Origin: an uncultured Sphingomonadales bacterium
Lineage (GTDB): Bacteria > Pseudomonadota > Alphaproteobacteria > Sphingomonadales > Sphingomonadaceae
Assembly: GCA_903848655.1 (NCBI GenBank)
Contig: CAINGT010000050.1
Location: forward strand, 1-60,343
Length of the DNA stretch: 60,343 bases
Reading direction: 5' to 3'
In this document: one piece after another, positions 1 through 9,113 of the stretch
Position numbering within the stretch: the stretch's first letter is position 1
Layout: every line of letters starts with the position of its first letter
Position numbers and translations under genes: made by a program
The notes under the pieces: model-generated
Database searches by the model: none
Told to the model about the DNA's origin: nothing
The model's input: only the letters and a program-made list of their open reading frames with translations

Positions 1-2
1 CG

Positions 3-1010
3 TTCTCCGCCATCGTCGGCCAAGACGAAATGAAGCTTGCCATCCTGATCGCCGCCGTCGACCCGAGCGTCGGTGGCGTTCTGGTGTTTGGCGATCGCGG
101 CACCGGCAAATCGACCGCGGTGCGCGCGCTGGCAGCCATGCTGCCGAAGATGCGCGCGGTGATCGGATGCCGCTACCACTGCGATCCCGAAGCGGGAGGT
201 GCAGCCTGCGAAGACTGCAAGGCTCTGAAGCTGGCCGGCACACCGCTCAAGTCGCATCTGATTCCAGTGCCGGTGGTCGACCTGCCACTGGGCGCGACCG
301 AAGACCGCGTGGTGGGCGCGCTCGATCTGGAACGCGCGTTGAGCGGTGGGGTCAAGGCGTTCGAGCCGGGGCTGCTGGCGCGCGCCAATGGCGGGTTTTT
401 GTATATCGACGAGGTCAATCTGCTCGAAGACCATATCGTCGATCTGCTGCTCGATGTGGCGGCATCGGGCGAAAATGTGGTCGAACGCGAAGGGTTGAGC
501 ATTCGCCATCCCGCGCGCTTTGTGCTGGTGGGCAGCGGCAATCCCGAAGAGGGCGAATTGCGCCCGCAATTGCTCGACCGTTTTGGCCTGTCGGTCGAAG
601 TGCGCACGCCGCAGGATCTGGCGCAGCGCGTCGAAATCCTCAAGCGGTGCGATGCGTTCGAACGCACGCCCGATGACTTTGCCAAGCGCTGGCAGCGTGA
701 GGAGCGCAAGACGCTGAAACAGATTGCGCGGGGTCGTGCGGCGCTCGCCGATGTCACGGTGCCCGATGCGGTGCTCGCGCTGGCGTCGCGGCTGTGCATG
801 GCGGTCGGTGCCGATGGCTTGCGCGGGGAATTGACGCTGATGCGGTCTGCGCGCGCGCTGGCCGCGCTCGAAGGGGCCAGCGTCGTGACGGGCGCGCATA
901 TCGCCACGGTCGCGCCGATGGCGTTGCGCCATCGGTTGCGCCGCAATGTGCTTGATGAGACCGGGTCAACCGCGCGCATTGCCCGCGCGCTGGAGGAACT
1001 GGCGGCTTGA
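3..1010 (+). CDS. bchI: Magnesium chelatase ATPase subunit I (5' end cut by window edge)
   Basis: AAA+ motor subunit of the Mg-chelatase that inserts Mg2+ into protoporphyrin IX, the first committed step to bacteriochlorophyll. The reading frame is already open at the window edge (FSAIVGQDEMK), so the real start lies upstream; the first internal ATG, at 30, would remove the conserved N-terminus. Counted from that ATG, Walker A GDRGTGKS is at residues 21-28, a Cys-containing insert (CRYHC...CEDC) at about 47-63 and Walker B FLYIDEVN at 123-130. The gene end overlaps bchD by four bases (TTGA), which suggests translational coupling. The assignment is firm because bchD and bchO follow directly. 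Confidence 0.97.
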   Translation, partial: FSAIVGQDEMKLAILIAAVDPSVGGVLVFGDRGTGKSTAVRALAAMLPKMRAVIGCRYHCDPEAGGAACEDCKALKLAGTPLKSHLIPVPVVDLPLGATEDRVVGALDLERALSGGVKAFEPGLLARANGGFLYIDEVNLLEDHIVDLLLDVAASGENVVEREGLSIRHPARFVLVGSGNPEEGELRPQLLDRFGLSVEVRTPQDLAQRVEILKRCDAFERTPDDFAKRWQREERKTLKQIARGRAALADVTVPDAVLALASRLCMAVGADGLRGELTLMRSARALAALEGASVVTGAHIATVAPMALRHRLRRNVLDETGSTARIARALEELAA

Positions 1011-2707
1011 CCGCGCCCGGCGCTGCGCTGGCCGATGCCTTGATCGTGGCGCGCTGTTGCGCGATCGATCCGGCGCTGGGCGGGATGATCGTGCGCGCCG
1101 GTGCCGATTGGCGCGATGATATCGTCGCCGCGCTGCGCGCCGGATTGCCCGCTGATGCGCCGCTGCGCCGCATCCCGGCGCATATTGATGATGAACGGCT
1201 GCTCGGCGGGATCGACCTGACCGCCACGCTTGCGCGCGGGCAGCCAGTCGCGCGCATCGGGCTGCTGGCCGAAGCGGATGGCGGGGTGGTCGTGGTGCCG
1301 ATGGCCGAACGCCTGTCTGACACGCTGGCGGGCCGGATCGCTGCGGTGATGGACAGTGGCGAACTGGTGGTCGAACGCGATGGCGCAGGCTTGCGCGGGC
1401 AGGCGCGGTTCGTGCTGGTGGCGCTCGACGATGGAGCCGAACCCGAAGAGCGCGCGCCGCGCGCGCTGGCCGAACGCTGTGCCTTTTGGCTCGATCTGTC
1501 CGATGTCCGGCCCCGCGCGGATGGCCCCGCGGCCGAATCCGTCGATCAGACCATCGCGCCGCTGGCGGATGTGCTGGACACGTTGACCGCGACCGCGCTC
1601 GCGCTGGGCATCGATTCGGCGCGCGCGCCGCTGTTTGCCTTGCGCGCGGCGCGCGCCAAAGCGCGGAGCGCGGCGCGCGAGAGCATGACGTGGGACGATG
1701 TCGCGTGGGCCGCGCGGCTGGTGCTGGCCCCGCGCGCCACGCGCGTGCCCATGGCGCCCGAAGACCCCGCGCCCGAACCCGATCAATCCCCGCCGCCGCC
1801 CGATGACAGCGGCGGCGATAGCGAGGATCAGCCCGAACCGAGCGCGCCCGACGATGTCGTGCTCGCCGCCGCGCTCGCTGCGCTGCCCAAAGACGTGCTG
1901 GCGCGGATTGCCCAAGGTCCAGCCAGCCGCGCGCGCACCAGCCACCATCGCGGCGCGGGCGAACGGCGCAAATCGGGCACGCGCGGGCGGCCCAAAGGCA
2001 CGCTGGCAGGGGTGCCGGGCGGCGGGCGGAGGTTGAGCCTGATCGACACTTTGCGCGCTGCCGCGCCGTGGCAAAAGCTGCGCGGGGCGAACGGGCGTGT
2101 GGCGATCCGGCGTGATGATTTGCGCGTGCGCCGGTTTGAAACGCGGTCGGACATGCTGACCATTTTTGCCGTCGATGCCTCGGGCTCTTCGGCGGTGGCG
2201 CGGCTGGCCGAAGCCAAAGGTGCGGTCGAACTGCTGCTGGCGCAAGCTTATGTCAAACGCGCGTATGTTGCGCTGGTGGCGTTTCGCGGCACGCAGGCGG
2301 AAGTCTTGCTGCCGCCGACGCGGTCGCTGACTCGCGCGCGGCGGATGCTCGCTGATCTGCCCGGCGGCGGTGGCACCCCGCTGGCAGCGGGGCTGGTTGC
2401 CGCGCGCGAATTGGCCGAAGCAGCGCGCGGGCGCGGGCGCACGCCGTTCGTCATCGTGTTGACCGATGGTCGCGCGAATATTGCCGCCGATGGCCGGGCG
2501 GTGCGCAGCTTGGCCGAAGCCGATGCGACCGCCGCAGCGCAAGCGATTCGCGTGGCAGGAATCGCGGCGGCATTCATCGATATTTCGCCGCGCCCCCGGC
2601 CCGAAGGCGCGGCGCTCGCCGCCGCGATGGGCGCGCGCTATCTGCCGCTGCCGCGCGCCGATGCGACCGCGATGCACGCCGCGATTGCCCAAGCGCAACG
2701 CGGATGA
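1007..2707 (+). CDS. bchD: Magnesium chelatase subunit D
   Basis: Second AAA+ subunit of Mg-chelatase, which forms a double-ring complex with BchI and contacts the porphyrin-binding subunit BchH. 566 residues with the family's three-part layout. First comes an N-terminal AAA+-like domain lacking a clean Walker A. Then a Pro/Asp/Glu-rich linker (PEDPAPEPDQSPPPPDD, around residues 248-264). Last is a C-terminal von Willebrand A domain whose metal-binding DxSxS motif (DASGS) starts near residue 390, with VLTDGRAN near 484. The start is a TTG inside the bchI stop region (TTGA overlap). It ends with an ATGA overlap into bchO, so the three genes read as one operon. Confidence 0.96.
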   Translation: MTAPGAALADALIVARCCAIDPALGGMIVRAGADWRDDIVAALRAGLPADAPLRRIPAHIDDERLLGGIDLTATLARGQPVARIGLLAEADGGVVVVPMAERLSDTLAGRIAAVMDSGELVVERDGAGLRGQARFVLVALDDGAEPEERAPRALAERCAFWLDLSDVRPRADGPAAESVDQTIAPLADVLDTLTATALALGIDSARAPLFALRAARAKARSAARESMTWDDVAWAARLVLAPRATRVPMAPEDPAPEPDQSPPPPDDSGGDSEDQPEPSAPDDVVLAAALAALPKDVLARIAQGPASRARTSHHRGAGERRKSGTRGRPKGTLAGVPGGGRRLSLIDTLRAAAPWQKLRGANGRVAIRRDDLRVRRFETRSDMLTIFAVDASGSSAVARLAEAKGAVELLLAQAYVKRAYVALVAFRGTQAEVLLPPTRSLTRARRMLADLPGGGGTPLAAGLVAARELAEAARGRGRTPFVIVLTDGRANIAADGRAVRSLAEADATAAAQAIRVAGIAAAFIDISPRPRPEGAALAAAMGARYLPLPRADATAMHAAIAQAQRG

Positions 2708-3588
2708 GCAGCGCCCCGCGCTGGGACGTAGAGGGCCGCAACTGGCCGGGCCGCAGCCACAGCCGGTTTGTCAGCACCGGGCCAGTGCGCTGGCACGTGC
2801 AAGTGCAGGGGCCTCAGGATGCGCCAGTCTTGCTGCTGCTGCACGGAACGGGCGCTGCCACGCACAGTTGGCGCGATCTCGCCCCGCTACTCGCGGACCA
2901 GTTCCGCGTGGTCGCGCCCGATTTGCCGGGGCACGGGTTTACGCGCGGGCGGCCCGTTGGTGGGCTGACAATGGTGGCGACGGCGCGCGCGCTGGGCGAT
3001 CTGCTGCGCGCGCTGGAGGTTGCGCCCGTCGCGATCATCGGCCATTCGGCGGGGGCAGCGCTGGCGCTGCGAATGGCGCTCGATGATCGCGCCGCGCCGC
3101 GCGCGATCATCGGGCTGGGCGCGGCCTTGCTGCCGATACCGGGGTTGGCGGGGGTGCTGTTTCCCTCGCTCGCGCGGCTGCTGTTCGTCAATCCGCTCGC
3201 CCCCTATCTGGCGGCACGCATGGCGCGCCAGCCGGGCGAAGTCGCGCGGTTCCTTGCGCGCAGCACCGGATCGCGTATCGATGCGGCGGGGATCGCCGGT
3301 TATGCCGCGCTGTTTGGCACCGCCGATCATTGCGCTGGCGCGCTGGGGATGATGGCGGATTGGGATCTGGCCGGGCTGCGGCGCGATCTGGCGCGCGTGA
3401 ATGTGCCGCTGCTGCTGATCCATGGCAGCGCCGACGCGGCAATATCGCTGACCGATGCGCGCGCAGCAACGGCAATGATCGCGCACGCGCGGCTGGTTGC
3501 GCTGGAAGGGCTGGGCCATCTGGCGCATGAAGAACAACCCGCACGGATAGTTGACCTTATTACCCCATTTATCGCGGAGCACGTGTGA
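2704..3588 (+). CDS. bchO: BchO, alpha/beta hydrolase, putative Mg-chelatase accessory protein
   Basis: Alpha/beta-hydrolase fold protein always found beside bchI-bchD in purple-bacterial photosynthesis clusters; its exact biochemical role is not settled. 294 residues. Visible family features are LHGTGAATHSW (oxyanion loop region), PDLPGHG, the nucleophile elbow GHSAG with Ser at about residue 115, and a late His in GLGHLAHEE near residue 272. The ATG overlaps the bchD stop by four bases. The stop TGA overlaps the next small ORF, so transcription probably continues into it. Confidence 0.93.
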   Translation: MSSAPRWDVEGRNWPGRSHSRFVSTGPVRWHVQVQGPQDAPVLLLLHGTGAATHSWRDLAPLLADQFRVVAPDLPGHGFTRGRPVGGLTMVATARALGDLLRALEVAPVAIIGHSAGAALALRMALDDRAAPRAIIGLGAALLPIPGLAGVLFPSLARLLFVNPLAPYLAARMARQPGEVARFLARSTGSRIDAAGIAGYAALFGTADHCAGALGMMADWDLAGLRRDLARVNVPLLLIHGSADAAISLTDARAATAMIAHARLVALEGLGHLAHEEQPARIVDLITPFIAEHV

Positions 3589-3785
3589 TGGACATGAAAT
3601 ACATGAGCCTGTTCGACCTCGCCATCGGCGGCATACCCGCCCTGCTGTTTTGCGCGTGGCAATGGGTGTCGATCAACCGCGAAATCGCCCGCGACAAAGC
3701 CGCCAAAGCTGCTGATCGAGCCGCGCCGCAAGACAGAGTGCCAGTGACCGACGACCAGAGTTCGAGCGGAATGCGATTAGATTGA
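3588..3785 (+). CDS. Small single-span membrane protein after bchO
   Basis: A 65-residue protein that I do not recognise. One hydrophobic segment (residues about 8-28, LFDLAIGGIPALLFCAWQWV) is followed by a basic, Ala-rich helix (INREIARDKAAKAADRAA), so an inner-membrane anchor with a short cytoplasmic tail is plausible. The ATG at 3588 overlaps the bchO stop by one base and has GGAG eight bases upstream; a GTG at 3585 is the alternative. The last residues and the stop codon are read from the dispersed repeat that starts at 3764, so the original C-terminus may have been replaced by repeat sequence. Coupling to bchO hints at a photosynthesis link, but this is inference. Confidence 0.6.
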   Translation: MDMKYMSLFDLAIGGIPALLFCAWQWVSINREIARDKAAKAADRAAPQDRVPVTDDQSSSGMRLD

Positions 3786-3866
3786 ATCACATCACGCTCT
3801 AGAGTCATTGTTTTCGCGTGATTTATTGCGGAAAACCGGTGCCCGCTTTTTCGCATCACGCTCTAG
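3764..3866. repeat. Modular palindromic repeat, copy A
   Basis: Begins with a GAGCGGAATGCGATT block and ends with TTTTTCGCATCACGCTCTAG. It shares blocks with the copies near 15.4, 28.9, 54.5, 56.6 and 60.2 kb. It lies between two convergent genes: the small ORF after bchO terminates inside it, and the DUF1501 stop codon (3871) is five bases past its end. Confidence 0.85.
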
Positions 3867-3870
3867 CTTG

Positions 3871-5268
3871 TTACACAAAACCGATGTTGGTTCCCAGCGC
3901 CGATCCGGCATAGTTACCGATATTGGGAACGACCGTTGACAGACTGGATGCGGCAACGCCGAACCAGTTGGCCAGCGTGGCGGCATATTGATCGACCGCC
4001 ATCGTTGGAACCAGCCGGCCCTGACCGATGTCATCAGGTCCATTATTGGCCAGCGTCGGGTTGATGCCGTAATAGCGCCCGCCTTTGACCGCGCCGCCCA
4101 GCACGAAATGCATGTTGCCCCAGCCGTGGTCAGACCCATCGTTGTTGGCGGTCAGCGCGCGGCCGAAATCCGACGCGGTAAACGTGGTGACCTGATTGGC
4201 TACGCCGAGTTCGACCGTGGTGTCATAAAACGCGCGCAAGGCATCGGCCAGATTGGTCAGCAGCACCGGATGCAGCGTATCCAGCCCGTCATGCGTGTCA
4301 AACCCGTTGGCTGCAACGAAAAACACCTGTCGCTTGGCCCCCAATTGCTGGCTGACCGAAATCTGTTTGGCCACCCCCTGCAATTGCGCGCCCAGATTGC
4401 TGGCAGGGTCGGCTGCCGCTGGAAAAGGGGTGGTCGTGGCGGGTGCGGCAGCCAGCGCGGTGGTCAACTGATCATAAAGGCCGAGCGCGCGGGTGCCAAC
4501 TGTGCCAAGCGCAGCCTGAAACTGATGGCCGCCGCTCACCGTGCCGCCGATCAGCGATTTCAGCAGCGTGGCCGCCGCAGCGGACCCCATCAGGCTGCTG
4601 CGCGCAAACAGCCCTATCGGCCCGGTGGGCGATGTCGAATATTGGACCGCCGATTTGCCGGTCAGGAACACCGCATTGCCAGTCATGTTGATGCAGGTCA
4701 GCGTAGCCGTTCCATTGCCTGACTGCAGCAGATCCCCCATTCGCCCGCCCCAGCCGGATGCCGCGCCTTCGCCCCCCGATGCCTGCCAATAGCTTTGCTG
4801 ATCGTTATGGCTGAGCAGCTTGGGCGGCAGGCTGACGCTTTGCGCCAGATATTGGGCTTTGGTTGTCGGCTGCACCAATGTGCCCACATTGAGCATCACC
4901 GCCATCTTGCCCGCTTTGAATATCGGCAGCAGCTTGGCCAATTCGGGTGCCAGCGCATATTGCGCGCCCGATGGCAGCGCGGTTGACGGAGTCAGCAGCG
5001 TTGGCGTCAGTGCGCTTTGCGCATAAGCCAGCGGGGCGCGTTGCGCGTTGTAAACCGCATATTGCGCGGCATCATAGGGCACCAGCGTATTGGCGTAATC
5101 GTTGCCGCCGTAGAGGAAAACACAGACCAGCGCTTTGTAATCGCTGGCGGTGGCCGCTGCCGCTTCACCCATGGCGGCCAAATTCATCACAAAGGGCGCT
5201 GCACCCCCCGCCATTGACAGCACCGAGGCGCGCTTGAGAAAGGCGCGGCGGGACTGGTCCATCGTCAC
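3871..5268 (-). CDS. DUF1501 family protein, Tat-exported
   Basis: 465 residues. The N-terminus MTMDQSRRAFLKRASVL carries a twin-arginine motif (SRRAFLK) followed by a hydrophobic stretch ending near AAA at 38, so export in folded form through Tat is expected. The rest matches the DUF1501 family (sulfatase/alkaline-phosphatase-like fold): VFLYGGNDYANTLVPYD, LSHNDQQSYWQ, NGFDTHDG and a late DHGWGNMHFVLGG. The biochemical activity of the family is not established. It follows the DUF1800 gene by 12 bases on the same strand, the usual pairing for these two families, so both probably act together in the periplasm. Confidence 0.9.
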   Translation of the reverse strand: MTMDQSRRAFLKRASVLSMAGGAAPFVMNLAAMGEAAAATASDYKALVCVFLYGGNDYANTLVPYDAAQYAVYNAQRAPLAYAQSALTPTLLTPSTALPSGAQYALAPELAKLLPIFKAGKMAVMLNVGTLVQPTTKAQYLAQSVSLPPKLLSHNDQQSYWQASGGEGAASGWGGRMGDLLQSGNGTATLTCINMTGNAVFLTGKSAVQYSTSPTGPIGLFARSSLMGSAAAATLLKSLIGGTVSGGHQFQAALGTVGTRALGLYDQLTTALAAAPATTTPFPAAADPASNLGAQLQGVAKQISVSQQLGAKRQVFFVAANGFDTHDGLDTLHPVLLTNLADALRAFYDTTVELGVANQVTTFTASDFGRALTANNDGSDHGWGNMHFVLGGAVKGGRYYGINPTLANNGPDDIGQGRLVPTMAVDQYAATLANWFGVAASSLSTVVPNIGNYAGSALGTNIGFV

Positions 5269-5280
5269 AACCGGCGCTCC

Positions 5281-6963
5281 CTAACGCTGCACGAGATATT
5301 CGGGGCTGGCCATGACCAGCAGGATCGCGGCTGTAATTCGATTGAACACGCCGCCGGCGGTGGCAACGGCAATCGTATCGAGCGCGGTTTTCATCTGGGT
5401 GATCGTGGCCGCGCTGATCTGGTTGGCGGCCAGCACCAGATTGAGTTCATCGAGCAGTTTCTGGCTGTCGGTCGCCAGCGGCTGGAGCGAGGAATAGTCC
5501 GCCTTTGCCTCACCCGCGCCGCCGGTAATCAGCGATTGCATATAATTGACATAAGCAATCATGGTTGATTCGTTGGTGATCTGGAATTCGGGCGCGACCA
5601 GTCCGCTGGTCGCGATCGCTGTGCCCGGCGGGGTATAGCCGGGGCGAAACCAGTTGAACACCGACGGCGTGTGGCCGGGGCTTTGCCCCAGCCGGTACGT
5701 CGTGGGCGACGTATTGCCAAACGGCCAGAGATTGGTGGGCGAAGTGACAGTGAAGGCGCGCGCCCATTGCGTCAGCCGCACCACTGGTTCGCGCAATTTG
5801 CCAAAAGTGATCGAATTCACCTGGGTATCATCGCGCGCTTCGCTGTCGGTCAGGATCGCACGGATCACCGCCTGCATATCGCCGCGCACCCCGTTGCCAT
5901 TGTTGACAAAAATCTTGGACACCCGGCCGATATACGCCGCTGACGGGTTTGACGTCACCAGCCGCTGGATCAACTGTTTGCCGATGAACGGCGGGGTATT
6001 GGCATGGTTGAACAGCGCATCGAGCGTCAGCTTGCGCGCGGTCGCCGCATCGCTGCCCGCCGGGATCGTTATCGCCCCGTTCAGAAAAGTGGTCGCGCCG
6101 GTTTCATGCGCCGAAGCGGTAACGATCATCGGCAATTGCATACGCGCCGGCGTGGCATTGTTGGTGTTGGCATAAGTATAACCAGTCCACACCCGCGCGC
6201 CCTGGCTGACATCGGCCTGGGTATACGTTGGCACCGGCGCGCCGCCCGACAGCACTTGCGACCCATCGGCATTGAGCTGATACAGTCCGATGGTGAACAA
6301 CTGCATCAATTCACGCGCATAGTTTTCATCAGGGACAGAGCCGGTCGTGGCATTGGCTTTGGCACTGCCGAGATACGTCAGCCAGCGGCCCATCGCCACG
6401 CTGGTCGAAACGCCTTCGAGGATGTCGCGGAAATTGCCAAACGCATTATCCCACAGTCCATCCAGAAAAGCCGCCATGATGAACGAGCGCCAACTGGCAT
6501 TGAGCCCGTCGATGCTGACCGCAAACAGATCGAGCAGGCCCAACCCGATGCGCTGGCGCAAGACATCTGCGCTGCCCATCAGTTGTGACCACATCATCGG
6601 TTCAAATCCGTTTGTGCCATCCTTGTTGGCCGTAGTCACCGCATCATAGCCATTGGCGATGAGGAAATTCCAGAACTTTTGCGGGCGGGCGAGCGCGAAT
6701 TGGCTGGTCAGCCAGGCATCATAGCTCGACGCGGTCAGCGCTGTAATGTCGGCCTTGGCATAACCGATGCTGGCTTGTGCCAGAAACCGCGAGGCTTGGG
6801 TCGCAGTCGGCGGGACAGGCGCGGCAGGCGTTGTGCTGGTGCCCGTGCCGCTTTCACCACACGCGTCGAGCAGCGCCGCCCCCGCCACCAGCATGACGCC
6901 CGTGCCCACCGGCATCGCCGACGCAGGCCTCCCCGCCAAATCCTGGTCAGAAACTTGAACCAT
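5281..6963 (-). CDS. DUF1800 family protein, probable exported partner of DUF1501
   Basis: 560 residues from the chosen ATG. The family signature is visible in AARFLAQAS-like QASRFLAQASIGY, the long helical middle with ENYARELMQLFTIGLYQL, and SPGHTPSVFNWFRPGY near the C-terminus. DUF1800 proteins accompany DUF1501 proteins and their function is unknown. The start at 6963 is preferred because a G-rich tract (GGCGGGG) sits just upstream; a TTG at 7035 would add 24 residues. With the 6963 start, a hydrophobic segment ends in ALLDAC (Cys35), a weak lipobox, so it may be a lipoprotein. It lies 72 bases after the nucleotidyltransferase gene on the same strand. Confidence 0.86.
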   Translation of the reverse strand: MVQVSDQDLAGRPASAMPVGTGVMLVAGAALLDACGESGTGTSTTPAAPVPPTATQASRFLAQASIGYAKADITALTASSYDAWLTSQFALARPQKFWNFLIANGYDAVTTANKDGTNGFEPMMWSQLMGSADVLRQRIGLGLLDLFAVSIDGLNASWRSFIMAAFLDGLWDNAFGNFRDILEGVSTSVAMGRWLTYLGSAKANATTGSVPDENYARELMQLFTIGLYQLNADGSQVLSGGAPVPTYTQADVSQGARVWTGYTYANTNNATPARMQLPMIVTASAHETGATTFLNGAITIPAGSDAATARKLTLDALFNHANTPPFIGKQLIQRLVTSNPSAAYIGRVSKIFVNNGNGVRGDMQAVIRAILTDSEARDDTQVNSITFGKLREPVVRLTQWARAFTVTSPTNLWPFGNTSPTTYRLGQSPGHTPSVFNWFRPGYTPPGTAIATSGLVAPEFQITNESTMIAYVNYMQSLITGGAGEAKADYSSLQPLATDSQKLLDELNLVLAANQISAATITQMKTALDTIAVATAGGVFNRITAAILLVMASPEYLVQR

Positions 6964-7035
6964 CAAACACCCCGCCAGCAGGGTGTTACCGATTTTCAAA
7001 CTTTCTCCAAGACCCTTTTCGTCGTAACAAACCAA

Positions 7036-7773
7036 CTATCCATCAACAGTTGGCGCAAAATGGCACGGCGCCGTCGCTTCGGCCAACGCGTGATAGTGCG
7101 GATCATCGATATCGATCCACCACGCCGTGCCAATGTCGAGCGTCGCCGCGCGCTGCTGGCGCGCCAGCATCTGCACCCCGTCGGACAGCGAGCCGGGCTG
7201 CCCCGCCGCGATTGCCGCGCGGATCGCTTCGGCAAGCGCGGGGGTGGCCAGAAACGCACCACAATCGACGGCGTGATAGTGGGCAATCGTCTTGCCGATG
7301 GCCACGATCAGGCCGTCGCCATCGATTTCGACCCATGTGGCATCGTCAGGATCGACCAGCGGATTGTTCAGCCGCCAATCCACCGCCAGCGTCAGCGCAT
7401 GGGCATCGGATGACTGGTCAATCAACGCCGACAGGATTGGCGCGGAAAACAGGTGATCGGCCATCAGCAGCAGATAATTGCCTGCACAGCGCGCTGCGCC
7501 CGCGATCACGGAATGGCCATTGGGGGTGGACCAGTCGGCCAGCCGCACTGGCTCGATCACGATTTGCAGCCGCCGTGACAGCTCGGCCAGAAAACTCTCG
7601 ACGCGCAGCGCCTCGTGCCCGGTTACCACCACCACCCGGGTTACCCCGGCGCGCATCGCCTGGCGGATCGATAGCTCGATGATCGGCACCCCGTTGACAG
7701 GGGTCAGCGGCTTGGACGGGGACAGCCCCGCAAGCCGGCTGCCATAACCGGCGGCGATAATCAGGGCATCCAT
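7036..7773 (-). CDS. NTP-transferase family protein, candidate CTP:inositol-1-phosphate cytidylyltransferase
   Basis: 245 residues with the nucleotidyltransferase Rossmann signature at the N-terminus: IIAAGYGSRLAGLSPSKPLT (residues 5-24), the GxGxR and PKPL elements that bind NTP and sugar phosphate. LLLMADHLF near residue 106 is the metal-binding Asp region. Length and sequence style resemble phosphocholine or inositol-phosphate cytidylyltransferases. Its neighbours are inositol-1-phosphate synthase (31 bases upstream, same strand) and a CDP-alcohol phosphotransferase (divergent). From this I infer that it makes CDP-inositol from CTP and inositol-1-phosphate. Substrate choice cannot be proven from sequence; MobA-like or sugar-1-phosphate activity is the alternative. 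Confidence 0.72.
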   Translation of the reverse strand: MDALIIAAGYGSRLAGLSPSKPLTPVNGVPIIELSIRQAMRAGVTRVVVVTGHEALRVESFLAELSRRLQIVIEPVRLADWSTPNGHSVIAGAARCAGNYLLLMADHLFSAPILSALIDQSSDAHALTLAVDWRLNNPLVDPDDATWVEIDGDGLIVAIGKTIAHYHAVDCGAFLATPALAEAIRAAIAAGQPGSLSDGVQMLARQQRAATLDIGTAWWIDIDDPHYHALAEATAPCHFAPTVDG

Positions 7774-7804
7774 CAGGGCACCTGCGCTGCCGCGCGCGCT
7801 GGGC

Positions 7805-8905
7805 TTATTCCGCCGCTATCGCCGGTTCGGTGATGTATTCTTCCACCAATTGCGCGGCGACATCATCGCTGAACTGCTGCGGCGGATGTTTGCAGAAATA
7901 AGCCGAAGGGCCAACCAGCGCCCCACCTTCGCCGCGTTCGAGCGCGACTTTGCAGCAGCGGATCGCATCCATGACGCAAGCCGCCGAATTGGGGCTGTCT
8001 TCGACCGACAGCCGCAGTTCAAGGTTCATCGGCACATTGCCCCATTGCGTCCCTTCGAGCCGCAGGAAGCACAGCTTGTTATCCTTTTGCCACGGCACAT
8101 AGTCCGACGGGCCGACATGGATGTTTTCATCCGCCAGCCGCTGCGCCAGCATCGCCTGCACCGCTTCGGTCTTCGATTCCTTTTTGCTGCCCAGCCGCTG
8201 CCGGTCGAGCATGTTCATGAAATCGGTATTGCCGCCGGTGTTGAGTTGATACGTCTTTTCCACCGTTACGCCGCGCGCGCCGAACAGGCTGGACAACACG
8301 CGATGGACGATCGTTGCGCCAACTTGCGCTTTGATATCATCGCCGACAATCGGCAGGCGGCGGTTGCGGAAGCGCGCTTCCCATTCGGGGGTGCTGGCGA
8401 TGAACACCGGCATGCAGTTGACCACCGCCACCCCGGCTTCGAGCGCGGCTTCCATATAGAATTCGGTCGCCTGTTGCGATCCAACGGGCAGGAAGTTGAG
8501 CAGGACTTCGGCCCCGGTCTGGCGCAATGCCGCAACCACGCTGTCATGCGTCGCTTCGGGCGCGTCGGCGACGATAAAGCCGCGTTCGCCCATGCCGGTC
8601 ATGTGGTCGGCCACACCATCGAGGATACGGCCCATCAGCACGGTGCCCCCGGTCTGCGGCACATCGGCGTGGAACACCGCAGTGCAATTGGGACCGGCAA
8701 AAATCGCCTCGCCAATGTCTTTGCCGACTTTGCGCGCATCGACATCATAACCCAGCACAAATTCAACATCGCCAGCGCCATAGCCGCCGATCCGGTCATG
8801 GATCAGGCCCCCGGCGGAATTGTTCTGACGATAGAAATAGACCCCTTGCACCAGCGAACTGGCGCAGTTTCCTACGCCGATCACCGCAACTCTGATTGGC
8901 TTCAT
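7805..8905 (-). CDS. ino1: Inositol-3-phosphate (1L-myo-inositol-1-phosphate) synthase
   Basis: Converts glucose-6-phosphate to inositol phosphate with bound NAD+. 366 residues, the length of the actinobacterial-type enzyme rather than the ~500-residue eukaryotic form. Seen: the NAD-binding loop VIGVGNCASSLVQG at residues 8-21, LNFLPVGSQQATEFY, GDDIKAQVGATIVHR and LNTGGNTDFMNM, all typical of this family. SD-like AGAGGA lies nine bases before the ATG. It heads a minus-strand run with the cytidylyltransferase-like gene and is divergent from the CDP-alcohol phosphotransferase across a 208-bp gap that must hold both promoters. Confidence 0.94.
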   Translation of the reverse strand: MKPIRVAVIGVGNCASSLVQGVYFYRQNNSAGGLIHDRIGGYGAGDVEFVLGYDVDARKVGKDIGEAIFAGPNCTAVFHADVPQTGGTVLMGRILDGVADHMTGMGERGFIVADAPEATHDSVVAALRQTGAEVLLNFLPVGSQQATEFYMEAALEAGVAVVNCMPVFIASTPEWEARFRNRRLPIVGDDIKAQVGATIVHRVLSSLFGARGVTVEKTYQLNTGGNTDFMNMLDRQRLGSKKESKTEAVQAMLAQRLADENIHVGPSDYVPWQKDNKLCFLRLEGTQWGNVPMNLELRLSVEDSPNSAACVMDAIRCCKVALERGEGGALVGPSAYFCKHPPQQFSDDVAAQLVEEYITEPAIAAE

Positions 8906-9113
8906 GTACGCACGTCCTCTTTGACCGGCACCGCTGCAGAGCGCCTGTCACCAAAGTGCCTTAGTTTGCGAATTCGGCCGATAATGCAAGCTAAATCCCA
9001 TGGCTGTCACGCAAGTTACGGATATTTTAGATGTTTCGTATGCCAGTGGCGTTGTTGGCGCGGCCGGTTTATGAGCGCCAGAACCCTTCGCGATAACAGG
9101 ACACGATCCGACA

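Noticed and set aside
173..2698. Very long open frame on the minus strand opposite bchI and bchD
   Set aside because: High GC with few stops in the antisense third-position frame. The translation is Arg/Ala-rich with no family pattern, while the plus strand encodes recognised Mg-chelatase subunits.
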